This document shows, one piece after another, positions 1 to 15,000 of a stretch of DNA of 64,000 bases. The position numbers were made by a program, and so were the translations under genes. Each line of letters starts with the position of its first letter. The stretch's first letter is position 1. The stretch covers positions 1,359,501 to 1,423,500 of the forward strand of contig CAUEEP010000932.1 of NCBI GenBank assembly GCA_958450365.1, in the 5' to 3' direction. The notes beneath the pieces are model-generated. The model was not told where the DNA came from. It worked only from the letters and a program-made list of their open reading frames with translations, and did no database searches. This DNA comes from Mesorhabditis belari (lineage: Eukaryota; Nematoda; Chromadorea; Rhabditida; Rhabditidae).

Positions 1-37
1 TCGATTTTGACATTTGAGATTTTTATAACTTTTCCAG

Positions 38-3000
38 GAAAACCTTCGCCGCATCGATTACAAAGGAGTCCGATCGTTGTTCAGTCGAATCGTCAAATCG
101 TTCTCGAAACTGCCAATGGTTTTGTCGGCGGCTCAACGAAAATCGATGCTACCCATCGAAGAGGTTTGTTAAGTTGCTAAGCTAGCATATGCACCAGATA
201 AAGTGTGTTTTATGAGTTTGATGCACAAAGTACACAAAATGTGATTCGTTTTACAGTTGATGCTTTACATCATGGATCGAAAATCGAATCTCATCCCGTC
301 GCTCTTCGTTGTTACAGAGTTGCAAAAGGATGCGACGAAAGTTTTCATGTTTCCCGTGAGTGATTTTTTAGCATTCTAGCATTTTCTAGCATTTTCTAGC
401 ATTTTCTAGCATTTTAGCATTCTGGCATTTTAGCCTTAAAATTAACATTTCATGGCAAAACTTATGCAAAAAAGGGTTTCAAGGAAACTGTAAGTCTCAT
501 TTTCGATAACTGAGATCGTACCCTGGCCCTGTGACATCTTAGCCAAATGTGGTAACCCAGTTGGTCAACATGGGAACGATGTTTTTCAAAAGAACCATGT
601 TTTGCACAAGTTTTGACAATTTTTTAACAATTTTTGGCATAGTGAAAATCGAGATATTTACAGTATCGCTAATTATTGTGAGATTTCTGATAAAACTCTG
701 GAATTTAGTTTGGTGGCTTGAAAAGGAGGTGGTAATGAAAAGGTAAAACTTTCGAAATTCTTTCAGCGACTCGCCAGCGCGGCCACCTACTTCGAGAACA
801 GCTATCGACCGGTTGCCGAATTGACGCAGATCACGGGAAGGTGAGGAATATGTTACAATACCGTTGTTTCTCTAATAGTAGTGTGCACCCTGAGCGTTCG
901 CCTAAATTGGTCGAAATCTCGAGAATCGCTTATCAGAACAAAACCTATCGATGTGGGGGTCGGAAAATGTAGCTGACGTAGTTGACGATGAGATCTTATG
1001 GGGGGACTAGAGGGTTGAGCTTCTGTGCAAAAGCTTGGAAACTGTAAAAGACCAACTCGGCACCAACTCCTTGGCTCGGCCGGGGTGCACTAGTATTGGA
1101 GAAAATACGGTATACTAAATAGATGAACCTTTAGAAGGCCTTTAATTTACAACTGTTGATCTATTAGGTTGACAAGAAAGTTTGTGGAAAAAGTTTGCAC
1201 AATGATTTCACAAAAATCAACCCATCAATTCTTTCGAAATTTTTTTTAATAAACTTAGCTATATTTCAAAAGGTCTAAAGCACTCTGAGCCTGAGCCAGG
1301 TTACGGTAGCCAGCTTACGGTAGCCAGCTTACGGTAGCCAGCTTACGGTAACGAGCTTACGGTAGCCAGGTTACGGTAGCCAGCTTACCGTAGCCAGGTT
1401 ACCGTAGCCAGGTTACCGTAGCTCAATCAAAACCTCTTCTTTAGATCTTTCCTCTTTCCGTTGCCCGGTCATCCGATGTTCTCAGTGAGTGCAACTGCGT
1501 GGAAAATCAACGGAAACGATAATCACATTGCGTTACGGTGGGTTTACTGCTTATTACCTGTAACTATTAGCGTATTCTAAGTGTACAGTACGACTTACAA
1601 TATCCTCAAATTTTTCAGAGCTGTCCTCCCCTATCGAATCGAGCTCTCCGAGCCACAATCCTACACGATTTACGCGATTCGAAAGCAACCCCGTGGCAAC
1701 AAGGATTACTTGATGGTGAGTTTAAAAAGAGAGTCGAACTATATCGGATGTGGATGTGGAGAAAGTCGAACTATCGGAAATGATCAGAATTCAATTTATT
1801 ATCTTTAAAAAATCATAAACTACCTAGAAAACGGGCTACTCGATTCTCACTTCACTAAATGACTTTAGTTTTTTTTTTTTTTTTTTTGTTAAAACTCGAA
1901 ATTTTATACCTTTTTTAGCAATGCCTTCGCCCGCAGACATCACGCACCGATTTGACAGCAATCATCGCCTACTTAGTGCTGGAAACATTAGCCGAAGTTG
2001 AGGTTAGTTAAGGGAATTTTTTTTGGTTATTGCGAAAGCGGGTATATTTTGAGGCGTACAGTCGCGTAGTTGTCACCTATTTTATTGATAAAATTGATGA
2101 AAATTCAGAGATAAGCTAAACTCTGAAAGGCATTTGATAACCGCAAATCTCCCCTTCAAAACTAGTACAAAAGGTATCGAGAACTTTCGGCGAAACAAAG
2201 AAGAAAGCCTTAAAAGTGATGTTGACATCAAAAAAATCGATCGTATTAGTACGGCCAAATGGTCGGTGAGATTGTTGTGAATGTGTGAAAGTGGATATGG
2301 AATATGGAATTGTTTACTTTATCTAAACGACTACCGGTAAACCGATACTTTTAGAGTTTAGAGCAAATCATGGCAACTAGAATTGCTTTAGAGCAAATCA
2401 TGGCAACTTTATGTGCTTTAGAGTGTGCCCACATCAAACAAAAAGAGGTTTTAAGCAAAAAAAGAACATCTTTGCCGGCTGGGGGACTCGAACCAACGGG
2501 AACTTCCTTAGAGAAATGGCTGGCAGGCGAGCGCGCAACCCATTGCGCCATGGGGCAGCGTGATGCTGGCCCGAAATTTCCCATTTTAAAGCCACACGTG
2601 CTTTTAAAAGGCAGTTTTCCGAAAAAGCCACCAAAACCGAGTCACTTTTTTAGCTTCAGTACCAGGCTTACTGTAATTTGTAGAGGACTGTAGTGGCCAA
2701 GGATACTCGAAAAGCTTCAGCTTCAGCTCCAGCACTAGGCTTACTGTAATTTGTAGAGGACTGTAGTGGCCAAGGATACTCGAAAAGCTTCAGCTTCAGT
2801 GACTCCTCAGCTACAAGAATCCGTTTCAGACTCTGCCACCAGACGCTGAGATTCCCCGATATCAATGGGAAAACATATGCTCGATTTTCATCACCGAATT
2901 CTTCAATCAGCAAATGTGAGTTTTGTGAAAATTGAGAATGAAAAGCGAAATCTCGCGAAGTTTTGACGATAAAATTCGAACAAATTTTCTCTTTAGAAGC

Positions 3001-6000
3001 ATTCCGAAATTTTTGACCATTCTCACGGAAGCGATTCGCAAATCTGGCTATAGGTTGGTTATTTTGATGGATTTTTTTTTTAGCCTACAATAATCCGATC
3101 ATTAGCTGAGTATCTTTTAAAGATGAAAAATAACCATTAACGATTAGAAAAAAGATATTCAATGGAAAATTGGTTTTTTTTTTTTTTTTTAAAGCTTTTG
3201 CTTTTAAAGCTTTAAAGGTTTTTGTAGAGATGAGAAAAAAAAAATAAAAAAACAAACAAACAAGGCAATAATGACAAAATTTTGAGTAAAAGAAGAATTT
3301 TTTCTGTTTTTTTTTTTTTTTTTTAGAAAGGGTCGCGATGAATTGATATGGCTTTTGTTGCAACTTGTCGGCATTTTACCTACCTACAAGACATGGATCG
3401 ATGAAATCAAGACATGGATTGATGAATTCAGAGAGTTGCATGAGGTAAAGAGATGAGAAATTTTGAAACCCCGATTATCGGTACCGACGGATTTTGACGA
3501 TTTGATTACAGGCTTGTTATGGTGCGGTAAAAGAGAACATTTTGGCCTCATCGGATCATCCCTCGAAAATGGTTCGCTTTCTTGCGCCCGCTTGTTTGTG
3601 GATCTATTTGGAGGGCAGAGAGGGATTCTTTTTTTGAATTTTTTTTTTTTTGAATTTTTTTTTTTTTTTTATTGGGATTTATGCATATTATTTATTAGTA
3701 TTTAGGTGCGTTTTTTTTTTGCTTTTAAAATCTAGTGTTTAAAGTGGAAAATCTTGAGTAGAGAAAGTTGGGTAAATAAACCAGCATTTTCTGCATATCA
3801 AGCTGAGCAAGTAAAGTAGTTGCAGTACACAAACCGTGAGCATACTGCAAACTTCGAAATACGGAAGTGCTTGGCATTACTGTAGTCTGTCTGTTTGTCT
3901 GTTCGTCTGTCTGTCTGTTCGTCTGTCTGTCTGTCTGTCTGTCCTACGTCCGTCTGTCTGTCCTACGTCCGTCTGTTTGTCCGTCCGTCCGTCTGTCTGT
4001 TTTTGATTCACATTTGAGTCACTAAAAAATGGCTTAAAAAAATCTCAAAGATGCCGGTTTCTTTTTGTCTAATAAAAAAGCTATGCTAAACGAAATGCCA
4101 TTTTGCTTTTGCTGTGCTTTTCGAATGCTTTTCGGCTGCTTTTTAAATAAAATGATATTTTCAGGGTTTCACTCCTCCACAACACGAGACCCTACTCGAG
4201 CAAATGACTTACATTAAACGTCACGGTGAATCGGACGCTTTGAAGGACGATGCAATGTTGGCAGTTTGTGCGAATGCTTGTGAGTTGGGCATTTGATTAG
4301 AAAATTATTGGGGGCTGGACTTGGGGTTGGGGCTGGGCTTAGGGCTGGGGCTGGGCTTAGGGCTGGGCTTGGGCTAACTCTAACTTTCAAAAATATACAG
4401 AAATTTGTAGACGCACAGAGCTTCTGGCGCACTACATTTTGTATAATTCTATAGTTTTAGCTTTTCTTTGTGATTTTGTAATTTTAGCTCGTGGTGAAAA
4501 GGAACCTGGACCGTATCAGAACGTGCACAGAGAGTTACAACAAAAGGTAAATCTTTACAAGAGAATACCTTCAGCTGGGATTATCGATTATCGATTTCAT
4601 TTCATTTCATTTCATTTCAACCAAATTATCCAGATTATTATTGTAATCATTATTCAGGTTGACACAGTGAATCAACAACAATCGCATCCCGAAACCCTGT
4701 TCGCGTTGAGCTATGGACGATTGGCGGTAAACAAGCTGGAACCGTGTACGATTGAGGTTCGACTTTTCATTCAACCATCAATCTGGATGTCACATTAGAT
4801 TTTCAATTAAACAAAATCAACAAATCTTAGGATTAGTCAGGGATTTATTTTGAGCTCTAGGCGTCACTAAAATCCGCTTCAAGCATGACCGTTTACCGGT
4901 GACCGCTTAAAAATGGTGTTTAAGAAGAAGGAAAAGAGCTATCAACTAGAAAGACTTTTCCATGGGAAAGAGCATATTTTAAGACCCCCGAAAAAACACC
5001 TAAAGAGGATTAGTGTATGCTGTCAAAAATTTTATTTCAATTATTTAAGAATTCAAGATCGTTTCAAAGTCTCGCGAATTCACTGGAAGTTTTGATTTTC
5101 AAAAAAAAAAAAACTATTTTAACTTAAAATAACAACAATAACGTAAACAAATTAATCGATCAGATTTTCATTACGGTTAAAATGACTTGCTAAATGCGAG
5201 TTTTCATTGAGGCGACTACATTTTAGCGTTCGAGATCTTTAGATAGCAAAAGAGTTGAGACTTTTCCAGGCCTGAATTGCCCATCTTCAAAATCATTTAG
5301 GGCAGGCAGAAACGTCGGAATATTGTTGATTGTGCTTGTAGACGTCTCATTCTCGTCTCGGACGTTTCAGACGATGATTCCCTAAAGATTTTCGATAGAA
5401 TTGTGACCTGGTGATCGATCTTCTTGAACTGAGTTGACAGTTGACTGACAAGAGAGGGTTCACCAAGCTACCACTGGATTACAATCAAGATGATCTGGAC
5501 TATCTAGACCATCTAGATCATCTAGATCTAGCTCAGTTTTACAAGCTGATTCCGAATCTGCAATCAAATTTACCCCATCGAGCCTCTGAAGCCGAAAAAA
5601 CGATGTTGATTTCATGCAGGGAAAATTACGAAAAAAAAAATGGTCAACACTCTACCTTGACTTAAAACGGGCGGTAGCAAGCTGTTAGCAAAACAAAAGT
5701 GATTGTAGCCTGATCTGAACCAGCTATTGAAAATAGTGAGAGCACTGCGCACTACCAGTATACCACAAGGTCCCACACTTGACGGTCTCTAACTGCGTTT
5801 TTACGGCTTCGGAGACCCTATGGAGTAGATTTGAGTGCAGATTCGAAATCAGCGTGAAAAACTGATCTAACCGGGTTTAGCTTGGTGAACTTCTCTTTTG
5901 AGTGAATTCCCCTGGAGAGCATGAACGACTTGGTGAGACAGCTGACATCAATCGTTGTGTTGTCCTCTTTGGAAGCCGTATGGAGTCTCAGGATCTTGTG

Positions 6001-9000
6001 TTGCAAGGCCATCAAACAGTCGTCGAAGATCTAAATAGTGTTTCAATCAATCGACGCGTCTGAGTCGTAGTTGACGTCCTTGTCATCCTTTCCAAGGTCA
6101 AGATTTTCCATTAATCAATAAAGAAAGCATCGTTTCTAGCTCCTTGAGCGGTAAACGCAGTTCATATCATAACATTGCTGCCTCCTTAGTTTCATGTGCC
6201 AAAAAAATGATCGGTTGATGTCTAAGATCCCTCCAATAATGGCGAAAAACCGTCAGTTTCATCGATCCATCGACAGATCCATGTGAACTTTTTCTCATCG
6301 CTGAAGATTCAATAAAAACAAAAATATATGTTGAAAACAAATAAATGAAAAATGAAAAAAAACAGATAAACAACACTTATCAGTGAAAAAGCGTCATTCA
6401 TGTGTGTGCACCTTGGCAAAGCCTATTTGTGCTCTGGCTTTAAAGCTGGCTGCTTTATTGAGAAGTTGACAATCGATTTTTGGATTTCCATCTGCCAAAT
6501 AGTCTTTGTCTTGTCGTCATCGATTGCCAAATCGTCATTTTGGTTCGACTCTCACCTTTGACTTTGTTGACTTTGATTTTCTATAGATGTTGTTCACAAT
6601 TCAATTCGAACAATTCGACGTTTTCTTCGTGGAATGAGCTTTGGCTTTTAGCCTATTCGACGTCAAGAAGCAGAAATGTCTTTGTTGAATCGTTGAATAT
6701 CGTTGAATCATCGTAAAAGTGCAATGACGCAAAAGGATGATTCCAATCAATTTCCCCGCATTGAATCACCTCACCATTTTTTTTCTGCAATTTCTGCAAT
6801 CATTTTTCGATCTAACGTTTTTTCACAAATCGTTAGTTGATTTTGATGACGCTATTGTTTTTAAAATAAAGAATTTTTTTTAATAAAATTAAGAAAAATA
6901 CATAAACATAATGCATAAATAACAAAAAAACAACAACAACAAAAAAAACAACAATAAAGAAATGAATGATCAAATGATCCGCGCAAGACTTGAGACGAAA
7001 ACGATCTTTGAATTCTTAAATGTTTGAAACAAAATCTTGAAACGCATGAAACGTATACGCAAATTTTTTTTGGTATTTTCTTTTGCCTTAAATTTCCCTT
7101 TATTTTCGATATAAATTGTCGATTCTGGCAAAAAAAAAGATACTAATTTTAAAGCTGAGAAAGTAAAGGTTAAAAGTGACTTGAAATAAAGCCAACCTTC
7201 AGTTCCTCGACTCTCTCACGATCCGCGCGAAGAGTTTGATGTTTACCGAGTACGTGCGCATGCTGACGTCCGGGGTTCCGGATCGTTTACCGAGTCCAGC
7301 GCTTTTGGGTGAGTGAATCAAGTACTGGTCATGTCTAGAATCAAGTTTAGTCTGGCCTGATCTAGCCTGGCTTGATCTAACCTGGCTTGATCTAACCTGG
7401 TTTGATCTAGCTTGGCTTGATCTAGCTTGGCTTGATCTAACCTGGTTTGATCTAACCTGGCTTGATCTAACCTGGCTTGATCTAACCTGGCTTGATCTAG
7501 CTTGGCTTGATCTAACCTGGCTTGATCTAACCTGGCTTGATCTAGCCTGCTTGATCTAGCCTGACTTGATCTAGCCAGACTGGGGCCTAGACGAAGTCTA
7601 GGCTTAATCCTGATCCAGGATCGTGTCTTAGTCTAGCCGGAACTTGATAGCCGTTACTGACTTGAATAGGGTTTTTTGGGTGCTGATTATGTCTTAGGTA
7701 GACCGTCTTAGGCCTTAGCGTCTTAGTGTCTTAGGCCGTCGAAATTTGGCACGAGATTTTTGCCTTGTAGTAGATGATGCCGAGTTTATTAAAACCTATT
7801 CAACTCATATCTAAAAATGTAGCAAATTTTCTTTAGTTTCTGAATCTTTGAAAATTGAAAACAAAAAAGGCCTCTGCGGCGCTGCTCGTTTTTTTTTTTT
7901 AAAGTTTGAGGTTAGATCTCTTTTGCAAATTCGATTATTGGCTCGGCTACCGATAAACCGGTTTGCGTTGAAGAAAATCGTCTTAAAAGAAGAGGCTTTT
8001 ATGCCTGTTTGGCGATGATTGCGCGCCATTCGGCAGCTAATTTTTTTTTTACATCATTGGAATCAGCGTAAAATTCTGCGTCAAATGGTCTATAGATTGG
8101 GGTTGGCGAATTGAAAACTGCGGGACTTTGAACTAAATTGAATTCAATTTTGAACTTTGAATTCAACTTTGAACTTTGAATTCAACTTTGGACTTTGAAT
8201 TCAACTTTGGACTAAATTGAATTCAACATAAAACCATCATAAAACATTCCAAATAATTTTCATTATAATTTTCATTATAATTTCCATTATTATTGACGAC
8301 TTGTGGCTCATTTTACAGGCAATTTGTGGATTCCTCTTTCGTGGTAGGATTTTGGTTTGTGTGTGAGACAAGTGGGAGGACTGGAGATCACTCAAAAATG
8401 GAGGACTGGAGATGTGACAGTTTGAGCACTTTCTTCAAAAGAAACCCATTTTGGTGTCAATGGAAAAGTTGTAGAGAATCAAAAATTCGGCTTATAAGCG
8501 AAATTTCCAAAAAGATACACTTAGTAGTTTCGCTTAAAATGCAAGTTTTGTGAAAATTCGTAAATTTGGCATCTCTTGAAAACCAGCTTTTAAATCGCAC
8601 TGAAAATTTGGAGATAAGCTTAATTTTTGAAGTGAATGTCCAATTTGAGGATTCGGAGCCGGCCAGATTGTTTTGGCAAGGCGAGAGGGAAGGGAGTTAT
8701 GTAAAAACCCTGCGCCAGACGACGAGCGATTACGCGGCCGCACACAGAACACACAAATTTTAAGCGGAACTACTAAGTTTTTTTTTTTGTTAAGTTAAGT
8801 GTATCTTTTTGGAAATTGGGAGAAAAGCTTAATTTTTGATTCTCTACAACTTTTCCATTACAACCATAAAGGGTTTCTTTTGAAGAAAGTGCTCAAACTG
8901 TCACATCTCCAGTCCTCCATGACAATAGCCGGCAGTTTTCAATTCACTAACCCCCAATATCATCGGAAAATCCCACAGGATCCCGATCATCTTTCCATTG

Positions 9001-12000
9001 TCAGTCGACTGCTCGGCTCGCTCACCGAATCTCAATCCTATAAATTTTAAAGGCAAAAAAGGATCCGAGAGATCTTTCACGTTATCAGATAATCAACCAG
9101 ATTTTATTTGACAACTAAGAGTTTTGTCTTTTTTCAGAAACAATCGCGATGCTCTGTCAGATCATTGATTTCGAGCGAGCTCCTTCATATTTCTACATAA
9201 AAATCCTGCCTCAACTACTCTCGACGGCTTTCCAAACGCCACAAGTCGGTCATATGGTTGCTTGAGACGGACTACTGTAGCCACAGTCGATCTCCGGTTA
9301 CTGTACTAGACGATAGCTTGACGAAAAAACTCCAGTGGTTACAGTAATCTAGTTAAAGCTTCAGTTCTCTACAGTAACCTGGCTACAGTAACCCTGCTTA
9401 GCTCAAAGATTAATGTAGCTAAAGCGTTACAGTACTCAACAAAAAACAGTGGCAATAGAAAGGCGAGTGAAAAATTTCCATTTTAGGTTCAACAATCTCA
9501 ACCTCCAATGGATCCACAGGTGGGTTTTCTCTTAAAAAGCTAAACGATACAAAAATCGACTTTAGACAGCTCGTGATCTGACGAATATCTGCTGTGAGCT
9601 GCTCAGCTATCGGCTCAATCAGATGCCGATCACGTGTCAAATTCGGTATAATCTGACGATCACCTGCTTGACAGTGTTGAGGAATGCGGTGAGTTTTTTT
9701 TTTTTTTTGTGAACGCATTTTCTCTGGTGCACTTGCACAGTGTGTGTGCAACATCGCGTGCGCGTTTACGAAGCACAAAGAACGCGGCTCGTCGACTTTA
9801 TGCCTACCAAAAGCCCTCTGGCACACCACTGGTAACCCTGCGGCGGTTCCATTGTCCAATCAGTTTGCTTAGCTCTCATCACAATTGAATTGGTTAACTA
9901 ATCCTGATTGCTAAAGTGCGGTAAATCGAGATTCTAAGTATAGTGTGACATCCAGAATAAGCATTAAGCTGAAAACTTTGAGGCGGTATGCCAGAGAACG
10001 CGCGTTTACTTGAGCTCAAAGTACCGGGGTTAGAGTGCCTTGCTAAAACATTGCTAGAGTACTCTAAATTGAGATTCTAAATATAGTGTGACATCGAGAA
10101 TAGGCATTACTATGATAATTTTGATGATACAGGATAGAAATTCGACTGGGCTTTATGCTCGTAAAAATCGTCTAGTGTATCCGTTCTCTTTCTAGCCGAT
10201 GACCCAAATCCCTCCAATGACGAACGCTCTCTACTTTGCTGTCGAGCATTTGATGTTGCGCACGATGTGGTGGATCCCATGGCCCGAGGCGATCATCTAC
10301 TGCTCGAGTTCGTTTTTCCTTTTCGTGTCTAGCAACACTCGGCTCTGAAATTCATCGAAAAAAGTTTAGATTTGATGAAGCAAAGGGGGCACATCTGGAA
10401 GGTTTTCTGCGCCTCAAAAAGCTACACAACTCCTGCAACAGGCGATAAAGTGCCGCCAGTGAGGTACGGTGGATTGTCGATTGTTTAGAAATGTTTCCTT
10501 TTTTAGCCCCGAAGTGGTGCGGATGTTCGCTGTGAATTGGTTTCGAATGCTCAAGATTTGTGGTAAGTTCTGTAGGGCGCTGTGGCTGGGGTACTAGTCT
10601 CAGGATACTGTAGCTGAAGCAGCTCCACTGTCAGCTACAGTAGACCTCAGAGCTCAGGCTTACTGGCGTTGACTGTCACAGCCCCATGTGTCACTAGACC
10701 TGTCGGATTACTAAGCCATAAACTGGCGGATATCGGATTACTGTAGCTAACTTTCCTTTAGGCATCGCTAGTACCAGTGGTGAGGTCCATCCCGAGGTTG
10801 TCGAGCATCTCCTCATCGCGTATCCGATGCCGAAATCGCAAATTCTCTCTTTTCATCCATTGATCAATGAGGTAGAGTTAAAAATCATAAAACGCAACAG
10901 TAGGATTTGGTTGAATGAAATAAGCCATAAACCCCATTCGACGCAGAATTTCACGCTGATTTCGAATCGGCTTTCCGTTTTTGCAAAATGGCTTTCTATA
11001 AAAAGTTATACGAGTTTTGAAGTTTTCGTGAAAATGAGAGAATTCGGAGCTGAATTGCTTTTATAAGGAGCCTTTTGTAAGGAGCCATTTACTGGGAAAG
11101 GCAATGGTTTGCGGAATTCCAAGGGCTTGGTTTACTTTGAAATGGGAAGCCCTCCATCATCGAAAAAAATTTTATAATTTTGATTTTAAAAAATTTATTT
11201 ATAACCGTGAACCGGTTCCAGGTTATTCCGAAAAAAAGAAAAACAAAGAAATGAAAAATCTGATCGATTCCAATTCTTACATGATATTCAACTAAGAAAA
11301 AGCCAAAAGATCAAAAGCTTTGCTCCTTCAAGGAACGAGAAAAGTAAGCAGTCCTGTAATCGACTAAAAATGCCTTCTCGAAAATTAGCTTTAAAAAAAA
11401 TTTGATCAAAGCAATTTCTAAGCTGACATCCAACTAAGGTATAGCCAAAAGATCAAAAAGTTTCCTTTATCTAGAAATGAGAAAAAGAGCCAGTCCTGTA
11501 ACCGACTAAAAATGCCTTCTCGAAAATTAGCGTTATCAAAAATTTGATCACACCAAATTCGAAGCTGACATCCAACAAAGGTATAACCAAAGGATCAAAA
11601 AGTTTCCTTTATCTAGAAATCAGAAAAAGAGCCAGTCCTGTAACCGGTGATCCACGGGTAACGTTAAAATCGATTGTCGGAAAATCTGATCAATCCCAAT
11701 TTTTAAATGATAACCAGCTAAGAAAAAGCCAAAGTTTCATCAAAATCTGTCTAGCCAGAAAAAAGTTATAAAGGTAAACAGGTTTTTGTTGTCTTTCCCT
11801 TGTTAATTCTAACAAGTGGCAGGCCCAATTGCTCTGTCTATAGTACAGTGACGTAAACTTGTTACAGTAAAGCTGAGCTGAGCTTTTCAAGCTATCCTTT
11901 TCAATCTACCCTTTTCAGATTAACACCTCGATCGACCTGCAACGATTCGACGACTACAACAAGGTGAGGTTTTAGCACAGCCAAAGATTTGACCTGATTT

Positions 12001-15000
12001 GGCTCAGGCTTTGCTGGGGTAGACTACAATCTACGAATTGATTCAGCAGCAGTACGCCAGAGTCGACCCTGGAGTAGTCTTGGTTAGGATAGAACCCTGA
12101 GCTGACTCTTACAATTGGTCTTACAATTGGTCGACTCTGGCTGGGCCAGGACAAGACTAGGCCGACTTTGTCTGCCCTGTTCTAGTCTTAGCCTTGATCT
12201 TGTTCTAGATCTAGGTCTAGATCTAGGTCTAGGCTGAACTAGGGTCAAGGCCAGGTCTGTCTAATCGGGTCTAGCTTTGAGCTGGCTTTGTGCTGAGCTG
12301 AGCTGAGCAGGCTCTTCAAGCTAGCTGTCTAACTCCCAGGTTTGACCTTGGTTTCGTTCTAGATGACCCTGGACTCAGGCTGAGCCAGCTCCGGCCTTGA
12401 TCCCTGGCCCCTGGCCACAAGTACATTTCCCTTTCCAGGATCTGCACAATTTGAACAGTGCTGTCAATCAAGATTGTATGACGATTCGCGGATTGGATCT
12501 TGATACAATTGTTCAATACTTTCGCAATAAGCATAATCCAGTGAGTTTAAAGTTTAAAGAAGCTTTAATAACTTTCAAATAGTCTATCTACAAATGCTGA
12601 ACATGTAAAATTGACATTTATTCAACAGTTCCTACGAAAAGTGTTCTTTGTTTTACGCTCAATTTAGGAAATTACCAAGAAAATAGCAAAATAAGCGATA
12701 ATCTGTTAAAAAAAAAAACAAAAAACAAAAAACAAGAAATTAATAATCAAATTGAGCTTTCTGAATGATGAATTAGTTGAAAAATTAGTTTAAAAAAACA
12801 AAGTTATCAATGAGTTTTTGATTTGACCATTTACCAAATAGCGCTCTCTTCAGTCAATTCAAGTCTTTTTGTTTATATTGCCTTTTTGTTTACGTAAATC
12901 TTGTGAAATTCATCCTCAGATGTTTTCTTATCGATTGATGAGACTGATTTTAGCTAAACTAGAGGTAGAGGTAGAGCCAGAGGTAGAGCAAGGGATAGGG
13001 CTCAGGCTTCAGGCTCAGGCTCAGGCTCAGTGTCAAAGTCAAGCGTGGCGCAAGCTTTGTTCTGGAAAGCTTTGTCTGGAAGGCTTTCTTCTGGCAAGCT
13101 TTTTCTGGAAGGCTTTCTTCTGGCAAGCTTTGTTCTGGAAGGCTTTGTTCTGGAAGGCTTTGTTCTGGAAAGCTTTGTTCTAGCGCCAGTTTAACTCTAG
13201 CTCAATTATAAATCTCTAAAGCTATCATAAAATGGCACAACTAGGGGACACAACTATGAAAACAAATCAAGATACACTTTTGACAAGTACAAGGACATTC
13301 TGATGAGAGTCTGAGAGTCTGCGAGAACGTCTGGGAGTCTGCGAGAACGTCTGGGAGTCTGGGAGAACGTCTGAGAGTCTAGGAGAACGTCTGAGAGTCT
13401 AAGAGAACGTCTGAGAGTCTGAGAGAACGTCTGGAGAGTCTGGGAGAACGTCTGAGAGTCTAAGAGAACGTCTGAGAGTCTGAGAGAACGTCTGAGAGTC
13501 TTTTCACAGTAACTCTAGGCCCACCCCCTAAATCTTAGAGTATCTTAGAGTATTTCAGAGTCCAAGAGTGCTTGAATTGTTATCTAAGCTAATTAAAGCG
13601 ACTTTTAATCAGATAATATCCAAAAATCATCTCAAAAACATTGCTTTTTTTTAGCAAACCACCAGTCCACCACAAGCGACGCTGCTTTGCGTAGCGTTTA
13701 CGTAAGTTTTTTTCGTTTTCAAAATCAATAATAAATCTAGTAACTAGTTTCAAATTGTTAAATTCTATCAATTTTTTAGCTTTTCTTCTCATCAACCTTT
13801 TGAATCTAGTTGCCTAAAAAAAAGAAGTTTTTAGTGCTTTACACACGAATGAACCTGTGAATCGTTTACCTTCATTTTATATGTAAGTTTTGTTTGGTAA
13901 TTGTTTGGGAAGTGATTGGGAAGTGATTGGGAAGTGGTTGGGAAGTGATTGGAAATCTAAACTAGCTGATAACTAATTTATTCTAAATTATCTACCTTAT
14001 CTAATGATTTAAAATCCTTTAGGATCCTCTCCGAAATGTCGACCATCGAACTGGTGAATTGCTCGAATGCGTTAGCTGATTATCTCATCTATCAACTGCA
14101 AGAAGCGCCTGATGAAAGGAAACAAGACTACTTGACGAATGTGGGTAAATGAACCGGCTAGCATTGAGAACTAGCATTGAGAGCCGGCTAGCATTGAGAA
14201 CTAGATTTGAGCACCAGCTGGCCTTGAGAACTAGCTTTGAGCACCAGCTAGCATTGGGATTTCAAAGGAAACAGTGCCCCGGATTGTCTGGCAATGGATA
14301 CACTTGCTCCTTACGAGACTTACGAGACTCCTTACGACTTCCAAAAAAAGCCAGCCTCACATCTAATGCCAGACCCTAGCCTTGCCTGGTCAACCTAATT
14401 CTCTGACTCAAAATCTAGCCTACTACAGTAACCTTTAGGTACTTATTTAGACCCTTAGCCTTCTCCAGGAAACTTCTAACCACCACCAATCGATTCTCCG
14501 TGTCGATTTCTATAGGAAACATGAGTTAAAATGGACAAAGCTCTAGCAATTCTCCCAAGAACACAGAAATTCTAGCTACTGGTTCGACAGGGTGACCGGC
14601 GCCGGGCCCGAAGCGGGCCCGAGGCCCAGGAGGCCCCAGGCCCAGACACAGAAGGGCCGAAGCGCCCAGCCAGGGGGCAGGGGGGCCGCGGCCCGCGGCC
14701 ACTAGAAGCTAGGCTCACCAGGCTCACTAGGCGCCAGGCTCACTAGAATTCAGCCCGAGCATTCAGACTTAGAATCTAGCCTGAATTCCGAACAGAACCT
14801 ATTTTTCTGGCTTGCAGACGGCTTTCTGGCTTGCAGACGCCTAGAACAGTTACAGTACTCGCAAGCCTTAGCCTGAGAAGGTACTGTAGACTGTTAGAGG
14901 TTACTGTAGTCTGTTAGAGAGTACTGTAGTCTTTAAAAGTACTGTAATGAATACAAGAATACATTTCAGACAGTGCGTGCACTTGAGAGCATGATTTGGA

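Noticed and set aside
549..746. 65-codon open frame in the third MED23 intron
   Set aside because: AT-rich intron sequence between exons 257-355 and 767-840, with no similarity to MED23 in that frame.
9419..9859. 146-codon minus-strand open frame
   Set aside because: Antisense to two MED23 exons (9487-9519, 9566-9688) and lacking any recognisable domain.
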